DNA from: Actinomycetes bacterium
GTDB taxonomy: Bacteria; Actinomycetota; Actinomycetes; Propionibacteriales; Propionibacteriaceae
Direction: 5' to 3'
DNA length: 8,606 bases
Assembly: GCA_029778515.1 (NCBI GenBank)
Contig: JAKOQD010000346.1
Location: 1 to 8,606 of the forward strand
The position numbers and the translations under genes were made by a program. Position 1 is the first letter of the stretch; each line of letters starts with the position of its first letter. The notes under the pieces are model-generated. The model did not search any database and had not been told where the DNA came from. It saw nothing but the letters and a program-made list of their open reading frames with translations. Of the stretch, positions 1 to 6,932 are shown piece after piece.

Positions 1-378
1 CACTATGACGAGGATGTGTATTCGATCACGCCTTGTCCTGAATGCGCGGTTTTCGCCAACCCCGCGTACAACGACTTTGGGCTGTTCACCATGTCCACCG
101 GAAATGTGGACATTGCCGTTCGGCTCTTCGCCTCGCTTCGCCAGATCGCTCCCACCAATCCCTACGCGGCCGCGAACCTGGGGGTGGCGTTCGCCATGTT
201 GGCGCAGGCCGCCAAGGACGCGGGCGATCTTGAGCGGACGCGCGTCCTGCTCGAGGCCGCCGTGGGGCACGTGGGAGACGCGGTCGGTTTGCGCCCGGGC
301 TATGCGCCCTATGCCGCACGGTTGGCCGAGTTTGAAGCGGCCCGAGTTGATCCGACGAAATGGACGTTGGCCAGGTAG
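1..378 (+). CDS. C-terminal part of a TPR-like protein (5' end outside window)
   Basis: The frame is open from base 1 to a TAG at 376-378, giving 125 visible residues; the true start lies upstream of the window. Alternating Ala/Leu-rich helices (about residues 33-110), with a helix pair around the Asn-Pro-Tyr-Ala-Ala-Ala-Asn-Leu-Gly turn, look like tetratricopeptide-type repeats, a protein-interaction scaffold. A short Cys-Pro-Glu-Cys element near residue 12 could bind metal, but only two cysteines are visible. The next gene starts 32 bp after the stop with its own strong ribosome binding site, so the two are probably co-transcribed. The N-terminal domain, which would define the function, is not visible. 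The TPR call is from helical pattern only; an unrelated alpha-helical solenoid is possible. Confidence 0.6.
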   Translation, partial: HYDEDVYSITPCPECAVFANPAYNDFGLFTMSTGNVDIAVRLFASLRQIAPTNPYAAANLGVAFAMLAQAAKDAGDLERTRVLLEAAVGHVGDAVGLRPGYAPYAARLAEFEAARVDPTKWTLAR

Positions 379-410
379 AAAGCAACAAATCACAACGAAG
401 GGGGACGGAA

Positions 411-887
411 ATGGCAGTCGACCGCATTTCTATCAAGATCGAAGACAATGACGACCTGACCGCGGCGTACGCCGCTGCTTCGGCCACCGGTGTCCCCGTC
501 CAGGCGGTCACCCCGCCGCCCAGCGGTGACCTGGAGGCGCAGATCGAGCCTGTGACCGCTGTGCTGATCGGCGCCGGCGTGGTCGCCGCAGTCAAGCTCA
601 TCCTCGATTGGTGGGAGCGGCGCAAGGGAGGGCTGGTCATCGACCTTCGCAAGGACGCGACCGACATGTTCTATCGCGACAAGGACCTGACTTATGGCTT
701 CGTGGCCACCATTCCCGAGAAGGGTGGAAAGGTGACCGTGGACGTGAAGGATCTGCCCGACGCGGCAACGACCTGGATCAATCTGGTCATCACCAGCGCA
801 TTCAAGACCGTGCAGGATGCGGCGAAGGCAGCCAAGGCTGCGGTCGGTGATTCGAAGGTGAGCGTGGAGCCTGCGGCGGCCGGCTGA
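411..887 (+). CDS. Small single-helix protein, EACC1-like (effector-associated component) candidate
   Basis: A 158-residue protein. The ATG at 411 is chosen because an AGGGGGA ribosome binding site lies at 399-405; an in-frame ATG at 360 would overlap the upstream gene. Order: a beta-like N-terminus with acidic residues, a Pro-rich linker (about 40-46), a Gly/Ala/Val-rich hydrophobic helix (about 50-66) ending in Trp-Trp-Glu-Arg-Arg-Lys, then beta-rich sequence and an Ala/Lys-rich amphipathic tail. There is no signal peptide. Strand, Gly-rich helix, basic Arg cluster, then strands is the general layout of EACC1 proteins, which accompany effectors in NTP-dependent conflict systems. The likeness was judged by eye without alignment, so the function is a hypothesis. 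A plain membrane-anchored protein is the alternative. It probably forms an operon with the TPR-like gene. Confidence 0.7.
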   Translation: MAVDRISIKIEDNDDLTAAYAAASATGVPVQAVTPPPSGDLEAQIEPVTAVLIGAGVVAAVKLILDWWERRKGGLVIDLRKDATDMFYRDKDLTYGFVATIPEKGGKVTVDVKDLPDAATTWINLVITSAFKTVQDAAKAAKAAVGDSKVSVEPAAAG

Positions 888-896
888 CCAGACCAC

Positions 897-917
897 GAGC
901 GAGGTCATGCCTCGTTC
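897..917 (+). terminator. Hairpin after the EACC1-like gene, possible terminator
   Basis: GAGCGAGG (897-904) pairs with CCTCGTTC (910-917) across a TCATG loop: 8 bp including one G-U pair. It starts 9 bp after the TGA of the upstream gene and ends 45 bp before the next start. No T-run follows, so intrinsic termination would be weak; high-GC actinobacterial terminators often lack the U tract. Confidence 0.4.
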
Positions 918-962
918 CACGGGCGGCCGCGCCTAAGCTCGAGAGTGACGAAGGAGCGGCCA

Positions 963-1223
963 ATGCCGAAGCGAAGATGGAGCGACCTCTCGGCAGGTAC
1001 GCGGGCTGCGATCGTTATTCTCGGCGCGGCCGACCTGGCGCTACGCGCCTGGTCGATCGCTGACCTGTCCCGGCGGCCGCAAGCGCAGGTCAACGGGCCG
1101 AAGCTGCTATGGATGACCACCCTCTCCGTGGTGAGCTCGATGGGCCTGCTGCCGGCCGTTTACCTCAGCTGGGGGCGACGCGCGGGTGCTGCGGGGAGTC
1201 GGCGGAAACGCCGAACGCCTTAG
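963..1223 (+). CDS. Small two-helix membrane protein, PLDc_N-like
   Basis: An 86-residue protein. The ATG at 963 is preferred over the in-frame GTG at 945 because AAGGAG sits at 951-956 with a 6-nt spacer. A basic N-terminus is followed by a hydrophobic segment (about residues 13-31), a polar loop with an Asn-Gly-Pro-Lys-Leu-Leu-Trp stretch, a second hydrophobic segment (about 53-74) ending Tyr-Leu-Ser-Trp-Gly-Arg-Arg, and a very basic tail. This matches small proteins related to the phospholipase D-nuclease N-terminal domain (PLDc_N), whose members have a Gly-Lys-x-Leu-Trp motif and a second helix ending in Tyr-Leu-x-x-Gly-Arg. Their function is unknown; the topology suggests both ends face the cytoplasm. 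The gene converges on the GntR regulator with only 9 bp between stop codons and has no visible tie to the lactate genes. Confidence 0.75.
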   Translation: MPKRRWSDLSAGTRAAIVILGAADLALRAWSIADLSRRPQAQVNGPKLLWMTTLSVVSSMGLLPAVYLSWGRRAGAAGSRRKRRTP

Positions 1224-1232
1224 CGACGCTGC

Positions 1233-1979
1233 TCAACTGGGCAGCTGCAGGTGAAGGTCGGCGTGAGCCCGTCGGATATGGCTCTCGACGAGATCGGCGG
1301 CGGCCTCGTCCCGGCCTTCGGCCACTGTCTCCAGAATCTCCAGGTGCTCGGTCGCCAGCCGGCGCCGAAGGACCTCCCAGTCGGCCACGGTGGTCTGGGC
1401 GTCGCGGATCATCGGCGCCACCGCCTGCCGGATGGCCACAGTGAAGTCGCTGATCAGCCGGTTCTGGCCCACCTGGGCCAAGGCCACATGGAAGGCGGTG
1501 TCCAGGTCGTTGAACTCCGCCGATCCGGTGGCCAGGGTCATCCGCCAGGCCAGCGTCCGAGCCTCCTCGAGCGAATCTGGCGTGGCCCGCCGCGCGGCCT
1601 CTGAGATCGCCGCCCGTTCGAGCACCACCCGGGTGTCGGTGAGTTCGTCGACATCGGTCGAACCCAGGGCCAGCTGGAGGCTCAGCATCCGGCCGAACGC
1701 CTCGCTGGGCGTGGTCGTGATTCGGGTCCCGTGCGCGCGTCCCGCTGCCGTCGCCGCGATGCCCTGAGCTTGCAGTACCTTGATCGCCTCGCGCACCGCG
1801 CTGCGGCTCACGTCCAGATCAGTGGCCAACTGACGCTCGGTGGGCAGCTTGCTGCCCGCCGGCAGTTTCCGGTCGATGATCGCCTGGGTCAGGTAGGCCA
1901 TCACCGTTTCGAAGCCGCGCGGCTCAGCGTTCAAGCTCTGCTCCGTCGCCGGTGCGGCGTCGTCCTGGTGGCCGGTCAT
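1233..1979 (-). CDS. lutR: FadR-type GntR transcriptional regulator of lactate operon
   Basis: A 248-residue DNA-binding regulator, the usual length for the FadR subfamily. Residues about 22-88 form the winged helix-turn-helix, with Leu-Pro-Thr-Glu-Arg-Gln-Leu-Ala and Val-Ser-Arg-Ser-Ala-Val-Arg-Glu-Ala as the recognition region. Residues about 93-240 are the all-helical FCD ligand-binding domain; Asp160, His164, His212 and His234 match its metal-binding set. The start at 1979 is chosen because a GGTGGAG-like site lies 10 nt upstream and the winged helix begins soon after. The frame stays open to an ATG at 2102, but that start would run through the operators. It is divergent from lctP and is probably its lactate-responsive repressor (LldR/LutR type), likely autoregulated. 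The exact effector is not proved by sequence. Confidence 0.9.
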   Translation of the reverse strand: MTGHQDDAAPATEQSLNAEPRGFETVMAYLTQAIIDRKLPAGSKLPTERQLATDLDVSRSAVREAIKVLQAQGIAATAAGRAHGTRITTTPSEAFGRMLSLQLALGSTDVDELTDTRVVLERAAISEAARRATPDSLEEARTLAWRMTLATGSAEFNDLDTAFHVALAQVGQNRLISDFTVAIRQAVAPMIRDAQTTVADWEVLRRRLATEHLEILETVAEGRDEAAADLVESHIRRAHADLHLQLPS

Positions 1980-2042
1980 GCAGCCCAGTCTCCACCAATC
2001 CGGCGCTTCCACGCCCCGCGCGACGACGCATGGTGGGAGGGG

Positions 2043-2071
2043 TTGACATGACAAACCCCCAGGCTTATGGT
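2043..2071 (+). promoter_or_regulatory. Sigma70-type promoter of the lctP-lutABC operon
   Basis: A perfect -35 box TTGACA (2043-2048) is separated by 17 bp from TATGGT (2066-2071), which matches four of six -10 consensus bases. The predicted transcript starts near 2078, leaving a leader of about 72 nt before the lctP ATG. The -10 box overlaps the first TGGTC palindrome, so a bound regulator would block RNA polymerase. Confidence 0.65.
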
Positions 2072-2078
2072 CAGACCA
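2068..2078. promoter_or_regulatory. Operator O1 for the FadR-type regulator
   Basis: TGGTCAGACCA, a perfect 11-bp palindrome about base 2073. It fits the FadR-family pattern TnGTnnnACnA and the LldR/PdhR-type TGGTnnnACCA. It overlaps the -10 box of the lctP promoter, the position expected for repression. Confidence 0.8.
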
Positions 2079-2086
2079 AAGATTAA

Positions 2087-2097
2087 TGGTCGGACCA
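2087..2097. promoter_or_regulatory. Operator O2 for the FadR-type regulator
   Basis: TGGTCGGACCA, a perfect 11-bp palindrome centred on 2092, 19 bp from O1. It lies just downstream of the predicted lctP transcription start, and upstream of the regulator on the opposite strand. Confidence 0.8.
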
Positions 2098-2106
2098 AAC
2101 ATCGAA

Positions 2107-2117
2107 TGGTCTGACCG
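2107..2117. promoter_or_regulatory. Operator O3 for the FadR-type regulator (one imperfect arm)
   Basis: TGGTCTGACCG, centred on 2112, 20 bp from O2. It differs from the other two only at the centre and the last base (G for A), so it is probably the weakest site. It lies in the lctP leader, 33 bp before the start codon. Confidence 0.7.
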
Positions 2118-2149
2118 GAAATCAGGTCCCTGAGAACAACGGAGTCTCG

Positions 2150-3850
2150 ATGGTCCCTCTTGAGGCGTTCCTGCCCGACACCAACCCCACTGGCATGGGC
2201 TGGCTGTCCGCTCTGCTCGCGGCGCTCCCGATCGTGGCCATGCTGGTGACGCTCGGCGCCCTGCGCTGGAAGGCCCACCTCGCCGGAGCGTTCTCCTGGG
2301 TGGTGGCCTTCGTCGTGGCCATCGCCGCCTTCCGGATGCCCGCCCTGATGGCGGTCAGCACCAGTGTGGAAGGCTTCCTCTACGGGCTGTTCCCGATCGT
2401 CTGGATCCTCCTCACCGCTATCTGGATGTATGACATCACCGTCGTCTCGGGCCGCTTCGACGACCTCAAGCGGACGTTCTTCCTGCTCAGCGACGACCCC
2501 CGCGTCCTCGCCCTGCTGATCGCCTTCTGCTTCGGCGGCCTCCTCGAATCCCTGGCCGGCTTCGGTGCGCCGGTGGCGATCACCGCCGCGATGCTGGTCG
2601 CGATCGGGTTCAGTCCGCTGCGCTCGGCCATGACCGCGCTACTGGCCAACACAGTGCCCGTGGCCTTCGGTGCCGTCGGCCTGCCGGTGATCATGGCCGC
2701 CAAGGTTGGCGAGTTCGACAACGTCCTGCCGATCTCCACCATCTCCGGACGGATCACCGCGATCCTATGCCTGGTCGTCCCGTTCCTGCTGCTCGCCGTG
2801 ATCGACGGGAAGCAGGGCATCAAGGAGGTCTGGCCGTTCGGACTGGTCGTGGCGACCAGCTTCGGCGTCACCAAGTGGATCGTTTCCAGCACCCCGCTGT
2901 ACAACCTCACCGAGGCGGTGGCTGCTGTGGTGAGCGTCGCCGTGGCGATCGCGTTCCTGCGCTTCTGGAAGCCCACCGGCGGAGCCGCCGCCATCGACCG
3001 CGTGGCGCGTCCGATCGACCCCAGGATCGAGAGCCACCTACCCGCCCCCGCGCCGACCGACCCGGACGCCCCCGCCCTCACCAGGAACCGCATCCTGATG
3101 GCACTCGTCCCTTACGCGCTGGTGATCGTGGTGTTCAGCATCGCGGCCATCCCGCAGGTGAAGGCCGCGCTGGCAGGCACCGATCTCAAGCTGCACTGGC
3201 CGCTGCTGGACGAGATGCTGAACACCGCCGGCGCGCCCGCGGCCCACCAGACCTACACTTTCGCATGGGCATCGACGCCCGGCATCCTGCTCGCTCTGGT
3301 CGCGATCCTCACCGGGCTGATCTACCGGATGGGCTGGAAGCGGATCTTCAAGGTGCTGGTCGACAACATGGTCAAACTTCGGTTCACGGCACTCACCATC
3401 GGCTCGGTGGTTGCCCTCGCCTACGTGATGGGCGACTCCGGACAGACCATGGCCCTTGGCCTGTTCATCGCCAGCTCTGGCGCCCTCTACCCGTTCTTCG
3501 CGCCGGTCCTTGGCTGGATCGGCACCTACGTGACCGGTTCGGACACCTCCGCCAACATCCTGTTCTCCGGGTTGCAGTCCGGTGTGGGGCACCAGATCGG
3601 CGGCGATGGTGCCCACCTCGACGTCCTCCAGATGCGCACGCTCCTGGTCGGGGGCGGCGGCATCGGTGGGGTCGTCGGCAAGATGATCTCGCCGCAGTCG
3701 CTGTCCGTCGCGTCCACCGCGATCGGCCTGCCCGGTTCGGAGTCCGCGATCCTGCGCCGCATGATCCCCTGGAGCCTGGTCCTGCTGGTCCTGCTCTGCC
3801 TCCTCTCCGGCCTGATGTCCACGCCCGCCCTGAGTTGGCTCATCCCCTGA
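2150..3850 (+). CDS. lctP: L-lactate permease (LctP family)
   Basis: A 566-residue inner-membrane transporter, full length for the family (about 550-570), importing lactate in symport with protons. Hydrophobic segments cover most of the chain. The diagnostic Glu-Ser-Leu-Ala-Gly-Phe-Gly-Ala-Pro motif is at residues 133-141, and the second conserved element Gly-Ser-Asp-Thr-Ser-Ala-Asn at 463-469. A hydrophilic loop at about 277-312 is the main cytoplasmic or linker region. The ATG at 2150 follows GGAG at 2141-2144 with a 5-nt spacer. It is the first gene of the operon, downstream of the triple operator, and ends 32 bp before lutA. Some members also carry glycolate or D-lactate; the neighbouring lutABC genes favour L-lactate. 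Confidence 0.95.
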   Translation: MVPLEAFLPDTNPTGMGWLSALLAALPIVAMLVTLGALRWKAHLAGAFSWVVAFVVAIAAFRMPALMAVSTSVEGFLYGLFPIVWILLTAIWMYDITVVSGRFDDLKRTFFLLSDDPRVLALLIAFCFGGLLESLAGFGAPVAITAAMLVAIGFSPLRSAMTALLANTVPVAFGAVGLPVIMAAKVGEFDNVLPISTISGRITAILCLVVPFLLLAVIDGKQGIKEVWPFGLVVATSFGVTKWIVSSTPLYNLTEAVAAVVSVAVAIAFLRFWKPTGGAAAIDRVARPIDPRIESHLPAPAPTDPDAPALTRNRILMALVPYALVIVVFSIAAIPQVKAALAGTDLKLHWPLLDEMLNTAGAPAAHQTYTFAWASTPGILLALVAILTGLIYRMGWKRIFKVLVDNMVKLRFTALTIGSVVALAYVMGDSGQTMALGLFIASSGALYPFFAPVLGWIGTYVTGSDTSANILFSGLQSGVGHQIGGDGAHLDVLQMRTLLVGGGGIGGVVGKMISPQSLSVASTAIGLPGSESAILRRMIPWSLVLLVLLCLLSGLMSTPALSWLIP

Positions 3851-3882
3851 ACCGCCGATAGCACCACCAAGGAGTCGCACCC

Positions 3883-4674
3883 ATGTCCGTATCCACCGGC
3901 ACCGCAGCCAAGGTCGGCAAGCCCGGGCTCGGCAAGCGGGTGGCACTGTTCGCCACCTGCATCAACGACGCGATGATGCCCGCCGCGCCCGAAGCGACCG
4001 TCCGCCTCCTGGAGCGGCTGGGCTGCACCGTGGAGTTCCCGCGACAGCAGACGTGCTGCGGGCAGATCCTCACCAACACCGGCTACTTCGACGAGGCCGT
4101 CGGCACGGTGAAGGCGTATGTCGGGGCCTTCAGCGACTACGACTACATCGTCGGGCCGTCTGGTTCGTGCGTCGCTTCGGTGCGCCACCAGCACCCGATG
4201 CTGGCTCGGCACTCCGGTGACTCCGGCCTCGAAAAGGCGGCCACCGCAGCCGCGTCCCGCAGCTACGAACTCACCGAGTTCCTGGTGGACGTGCTGGGGG
4301 TGGTCGACGTCGGGGCCTACTTCCCGCACCGGGTCACCTACCACCCGTCCTGCCACGCGACCCGGATGGCCAAGATCGGCAGCCGTCCCTACCAGTTGCT
4401 CGAAGCCGTCCGGGGTCTGGAGCTGGTGCCCCTGCCGCACGCGGAGGAGTGCTGCGGCTTCGGCGGCACCTTCTCACTGAAGAACCCGGACATCTCGATC
4501 GCGATGGCCTCCGACAAGGCCCGGCATGTGCGTTCGACCGAGGCGGAGTACCTCGTCGCCGCCGACAACGCCTGCCTGCTCAACATCGGCGGGGTGCTGC
4601 ATCGGCAGTTCTCCGGAATCAAGACCATCCACCTGGCCGAGATACTGGCCCAGACCGAACAGGATGCAGCATGA
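3883..4674 (+). CDS. lutA: Lactate utilisation protein A, CCG-domain Fe-S oxidoreductase subunit
   Basis: A 263-residue subunit of the LutABC (LldEFG) complex that oxidises L-lactate to pyruvate in the cytoplasm. It has two cysteine-rich CCG domains. The first holds Cys26, Cys58-Cys59-Gly (Gln-Thr-Cys-Cys-Gly) and Cys96 in Gly-Ser-Cys. The second holds Cys157 (Ser-Cys-His), Cys190-Cys191-Gly-Phe-Gly-Gly and Cys231. These residues are the family's cluster or cofactor ligands, and all are present. The start at 3883 follows AAGGAG (3869-3874) with an 8-nt spacer. The N-terminus before the first strand (about 18 residues) is slightly longer than in common relatives. The stop overlaps the lutB start (ATGA), so the two are translationally coupled. 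Confidence 0.95.
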   Translation: MSVSTGTAAKVGKPGLGKRVALFATCINDAMMPAAPEATVRLLERLGCTVEFPRQQTCCGQILTNTGYFDEAVGTVKAYVGAFSDYDYIVGPSGSCVASVRHQHPMLARHSGDSGLEKAATAAASRSYELTEFLVDVLGVVDVGAYFPHRVTYHPSCHATRMAKIGSRPYQLLEAVRGLELVPLPHAEECCGFGGTFSLKNPDISIAMASDKARHVRSTEAEYLVAADNACLLNIGGVLHRQFSGIKTIHLAEILAQTEQDAA

Positions 4675-6164
4675 GCCTGGACGCCCAGCGCCGCACCCCC
4701 GCGCCGCCCCCGGGCGGATGGGACGGCCTTCCCGTCTTTCCCAAGGCCGTCAAGGTCGAACTCCAGCTCACCGAGCAGCGCAAGAACCTGCGTCACGCAA
4801 CCGGCACCATTCGGGCCAAGCGGGCGCTTCGCGCGTCCGAAGTGCCGAACTGGGAGGAACTGCGCGACGCAGCGGCCGCGATCAAGGACCGGGTCGGACG
4901 CCACCTCGACAGCTACCTCGAGCAGGCCGAACGCGCCATGCTCGACGCCGGCATCACGGTGCACTGGGCCCGCGACGCGGCCGAAGCCAACCAGATCGTG
5001 GTCGACATCGCCAAGGTGAAAGGGGTCGACGAAGTCGTCAAGATCAAGTCGATGGTCACCCAGGAGATCGACCTGAACGAGCACCTGGAACGCAGTGGAA
5101 TCGCGGCCTGGGAAACCGACCTGGCCGAGCTGATCGTCCAGTTGGGCCACGACCTGCCCAGCCACATCCTGGTGCCTGCGATCCACCGGAACCGCTCGGA
5201 GGTGCGGGAGATCTTCACCGAGGAGATGGGACGCTACGGCCTGGCTGCGCCTTCCGGCATCTCCGACGACCCGGCCGAACTCGCCGCCGCGGCCCGCGCG
5301 CACCTGCGGGAAAAGTTCCTACGGGCGAAGATGGCGGTCTCCGGCGGCAACTTCATCGTCGCCGAGACCGGCACGCTGGTGATCGTCGAATCCGAAGGCA
5401 ACGGACGCATGTGCCTGACCCTGCCCGAGACCCTGGTGTCGGTGGTAGGTATCGAGAAGATCCTGCCGACGCTGGCCGATCTCGAGGTCTTCCTCAAGCT
5501 GCTTCCGCGCTCGTCCACCGGTGAGCGGATGAACCCGTACACCTCGTTCTGGACCGGGGTCACCACCGGCGACGGGCCCCAGGACCTGCACGTCATCCTC
5601 CTCGACAACGGACGCAGCCGGGTGCTCGCCGATCCGGTCGGACGCGCGGCGCTGCGCTGCATCCGGTGCTCGGCGTGCCTCAACATCTGCCCGGTCTACG
5701 AACGGGTCGGCGGGCACGCCTACGGCTCGCCCTACCCAGGTCCGATCGGCGCCATCCTGAACCCGCAACTCCACGGGGTCAGCGACCCCAAGGACCAGGC
5801 GCTGCCGTTCGCGTCCACTCTTTGCGGGGCCTGCAACGAGGTCTGCCCGGTGCGGATCCCGTTCACCGACATCCTGGTGCAGCTTCGCCACAAGGTGGTC
5901 GAGTACAAGACCGGCAAGCACCCCACGGTCGAGCAGGGAATCATGAAGACGGTCTCCTGGGTCATGTCCGACGGCAAGCACCTGGAGAAGGCCGAACTCG
6001 CCACCCGTGCCGCGGGCAGGGTGCTTGGTGACCGCGTGCTCGGCCCGATGCCCGTCCCGCTCGCCGGACGCTGGCTACGCGCCCGCGACGTGGACGCGCC
6101 GCCGGTGGAGACGTTCCGGCAGTGGTGGAAGCACCATCGCGCTGCCGACGGGAAGGAGTTGTGA
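4671..6164 (+). CDS. lutB: Lactate utilisation protein B, ferredoxin-domain and LUD-domain subunit
   Basis: A 497-residue central subunit of LutABC. The ATG at 4671 is chosen because it forms an ATGA overlap with the lutA stop. Residues about 70-310 form the LUD (lactate utilisation) domain, with Ala-Glu-Thr-Gly-Thr-Leu-Val near 231-237. The ferredoxin-like part has Cys330-x2-Cys333-x2-Cys336-x3-Cys340-Pro and a second set Cys385-x2-Cys388-x3-Cys392-Pro, for electron transfer from lactate; the shorter second motif is usual in LutB and is not a loss. The C-terminal tail is helical. A far-upstream in-frame start at 4449 is rejected because it lies inside lutA. Its TGA overlaps the lutC start (TGATG). 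Confidence 0.95.
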   Translation: MSLDAQRRTPAPPPGGWDGLPVFPKAVKVELQLTEQRKNLRHATGTIRAKRALRASEVPNWEELRDAAAAIKDRVGRHLDSYLEQAERAMLDAGITVHWARDAAEANQIVVDIAKVKGVDEVVKIKSMVTQEIDLNEHLERSGIAAWETDLAELIVQLGHDLPSHILVPAIHRNRSEVREIFTEEMGRYGLAAPSGISDDPAELAAAARAHLREKFLRAKMAVSGGNFIVAETGTLVIVESEGNGRMCLTLPETLVSVVGIEKILPTLADLEVFLKLLPRSSTGERMNPYTSFWTGVTTGDGPQDLHVILLDNGRSRVLADPVGRAALRCIRCSACLNICPVYERVGGHAYGSPYPGPIGAILNPQLHGVSDPKDQALPFASTLCGACNEVCPVRIPFTDILVQLRHKVVEYKTGKHPTVEQGIMKTVSWVMSDGKHLEKAELATRAAGRVLGDRVLGPMPVPLAGRWLRARDVDAPPVETFRQWWKHHRAADGKEL

Positions 6165-6817
6165 TGAATGCGCGCGAAGAGATCCTCGGACGGGTACGTG
6201 CGGCCACCCAGGACGTGACCGTGGCGGACCCAGCCCTCGACGTCCCGATCGCGTGGACCTATGGGCAGCCCCTGGCCACCGCGGACGTGCTGGCTGACTT
6301 CGTGGAGAAGGTGGAGGACTACCGCGCCACCGTGGTGCGGGTGCCGGCAGTCGAAGTGCCGCGGGCCGTCGCCGAGGCACTGGTCACGCTCGGTGCCACC
6401 AGTGCCGTGCTGCCCTCCGGCGTTCCCGCGACCTGGGCTCAGGCGGTCGCGGAGGCAGGCGTCCAGCTGTTCGCGGACGAGCCGCAGCTGGACTACGCGA
6501 CGCTCAACACGGTGTCGGCCGTGGTCACCGCGGCCGCGGTCGGCATGGCGGATTCCGGCACGATCGCCCTCGACCACGGTGACGACCAGGGTCGGCGCGT
6601 GTTGAGCCTGCTACCTGACATCCACGTCTGCGTCGTTCGGGCCGATCAGGTCGTGAGCGATGTGCCCGAGGGTGTGGCCCGTCTTTCGCCGGGATTGCGC
6701 GCGGGTCGGCCGGTGACTTGGCTCAGTGGCGGGTCGGCGACCAGCGACATCGAGCTGAGCCGCGTGGAAGGCGTCCATGGTCCCCGGACGCTGTGGGTGG
6801 TGCTGGCTGAGGGCTGA
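6164..6817 (+). CDS. lutC: Lactate utilisation protein C, LUD-domain subunit
   Basis: A 217-residue third subunit of LutABC and the last gene of the operon. The whole protein is a single LUD (DUF162) domain. The diagnostic C-terminal element Ser-Gly-Gly-Ser-Ala-Thr-Ser-Asp-Ile-Glu at about residues 187-196 is followed by Val-Glu-Gly-Val-His-Gly-Pro-Arg, the most conserved signature of the family. The length is typical. The ATG at 6164 shares its A with the TGA of lutB and follows GGAAGGAG (6151-6158), so it is preferred over the GTG at 6161. It needs LutA and LutB to work; no separate quinone or flavin lactate dehydrogenase is visible in this window. A hairpin 34 bp after the stop may end the operon. 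Confidence 0.93.
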   Translation: MNAREEILGRVRAATQDVTVADPALDVPIAWTYGQPLATADVLADFVEKVEDYRATVVRVPAVEVPRAVAEALVTLGATSAVLPSGVPATWAQAVAEAGVQLFADEPQLDYATLNTVSAVVTAAAVGMADSGTIALDHGDDQGRRVLSLLPDIHVCVVRADQVVSDVPEGVARLSPGLRAGRPVTWLSGGSATSDIELSRVEGVHGPRTLWVVLAEG

Positions 6818-6851
6818 GCCGACTCGTCGTATGGACATTCGGAATCCTCTG

Positions 6852-6870
6852 CGCGCCGACTTCCGGCGTG
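6852..6870 (+). terminator. Hairpin after lutC, possible operon terminator
   Basis: CGCGCCG (6852-6858) pairs with CGGCGTG (6864-6870) across the loop ACTTC: 7 bp with one G-U pair. It is followed by GTTGATTCTG, which is only weakly T-rich. Its place between lutC and the next unit fits a terminator. Confidence 0.45.
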
Positions 6871-6932
6871 GTTGATTCTGGCTGGTGCCGGCTCGATGGG
6901 GGTCTGGCGGGGTCATGCCATGGGGGGAACGG

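Noticed and set aside
1980..2102. N-terminal extension of the GntR regulator to an ATG at 2102
   Set aside because: It would translate across operators O1 and O2 and add about 41 residues without a domain; the ATG at 1979 lies just before the winged helix.
2078..2149. Riboswitch in the lctP leader
   Set aside because: The leader is only about 70 nt and its repeated elements are better explained as DNA operators for the adjacent regulator.
2767..3861. Long plus-strand open frame (about 364 codons) overlapping lctP
   Set aside because: It is a GC-rich shadow frame: Arg/Pro/Gly/His-rich, no hydrophobic or domain pattern, and fully inside the well-supported permease gene.
3038..4440. Long minus-strand open frames opposite lctP and lutA (about 300 codons each)
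   Set aside because: They are antisense shadows of high-GC genes, with low-complexity composition and no recognisable motifs; the plus-strand genes have clear family signatures.
4449..4670. LutB start at 4449
   Set aside because: The extension lies inside lutA in another frame; the ATG at 4671 overlaps the lutA stop as expected for coupled genes.
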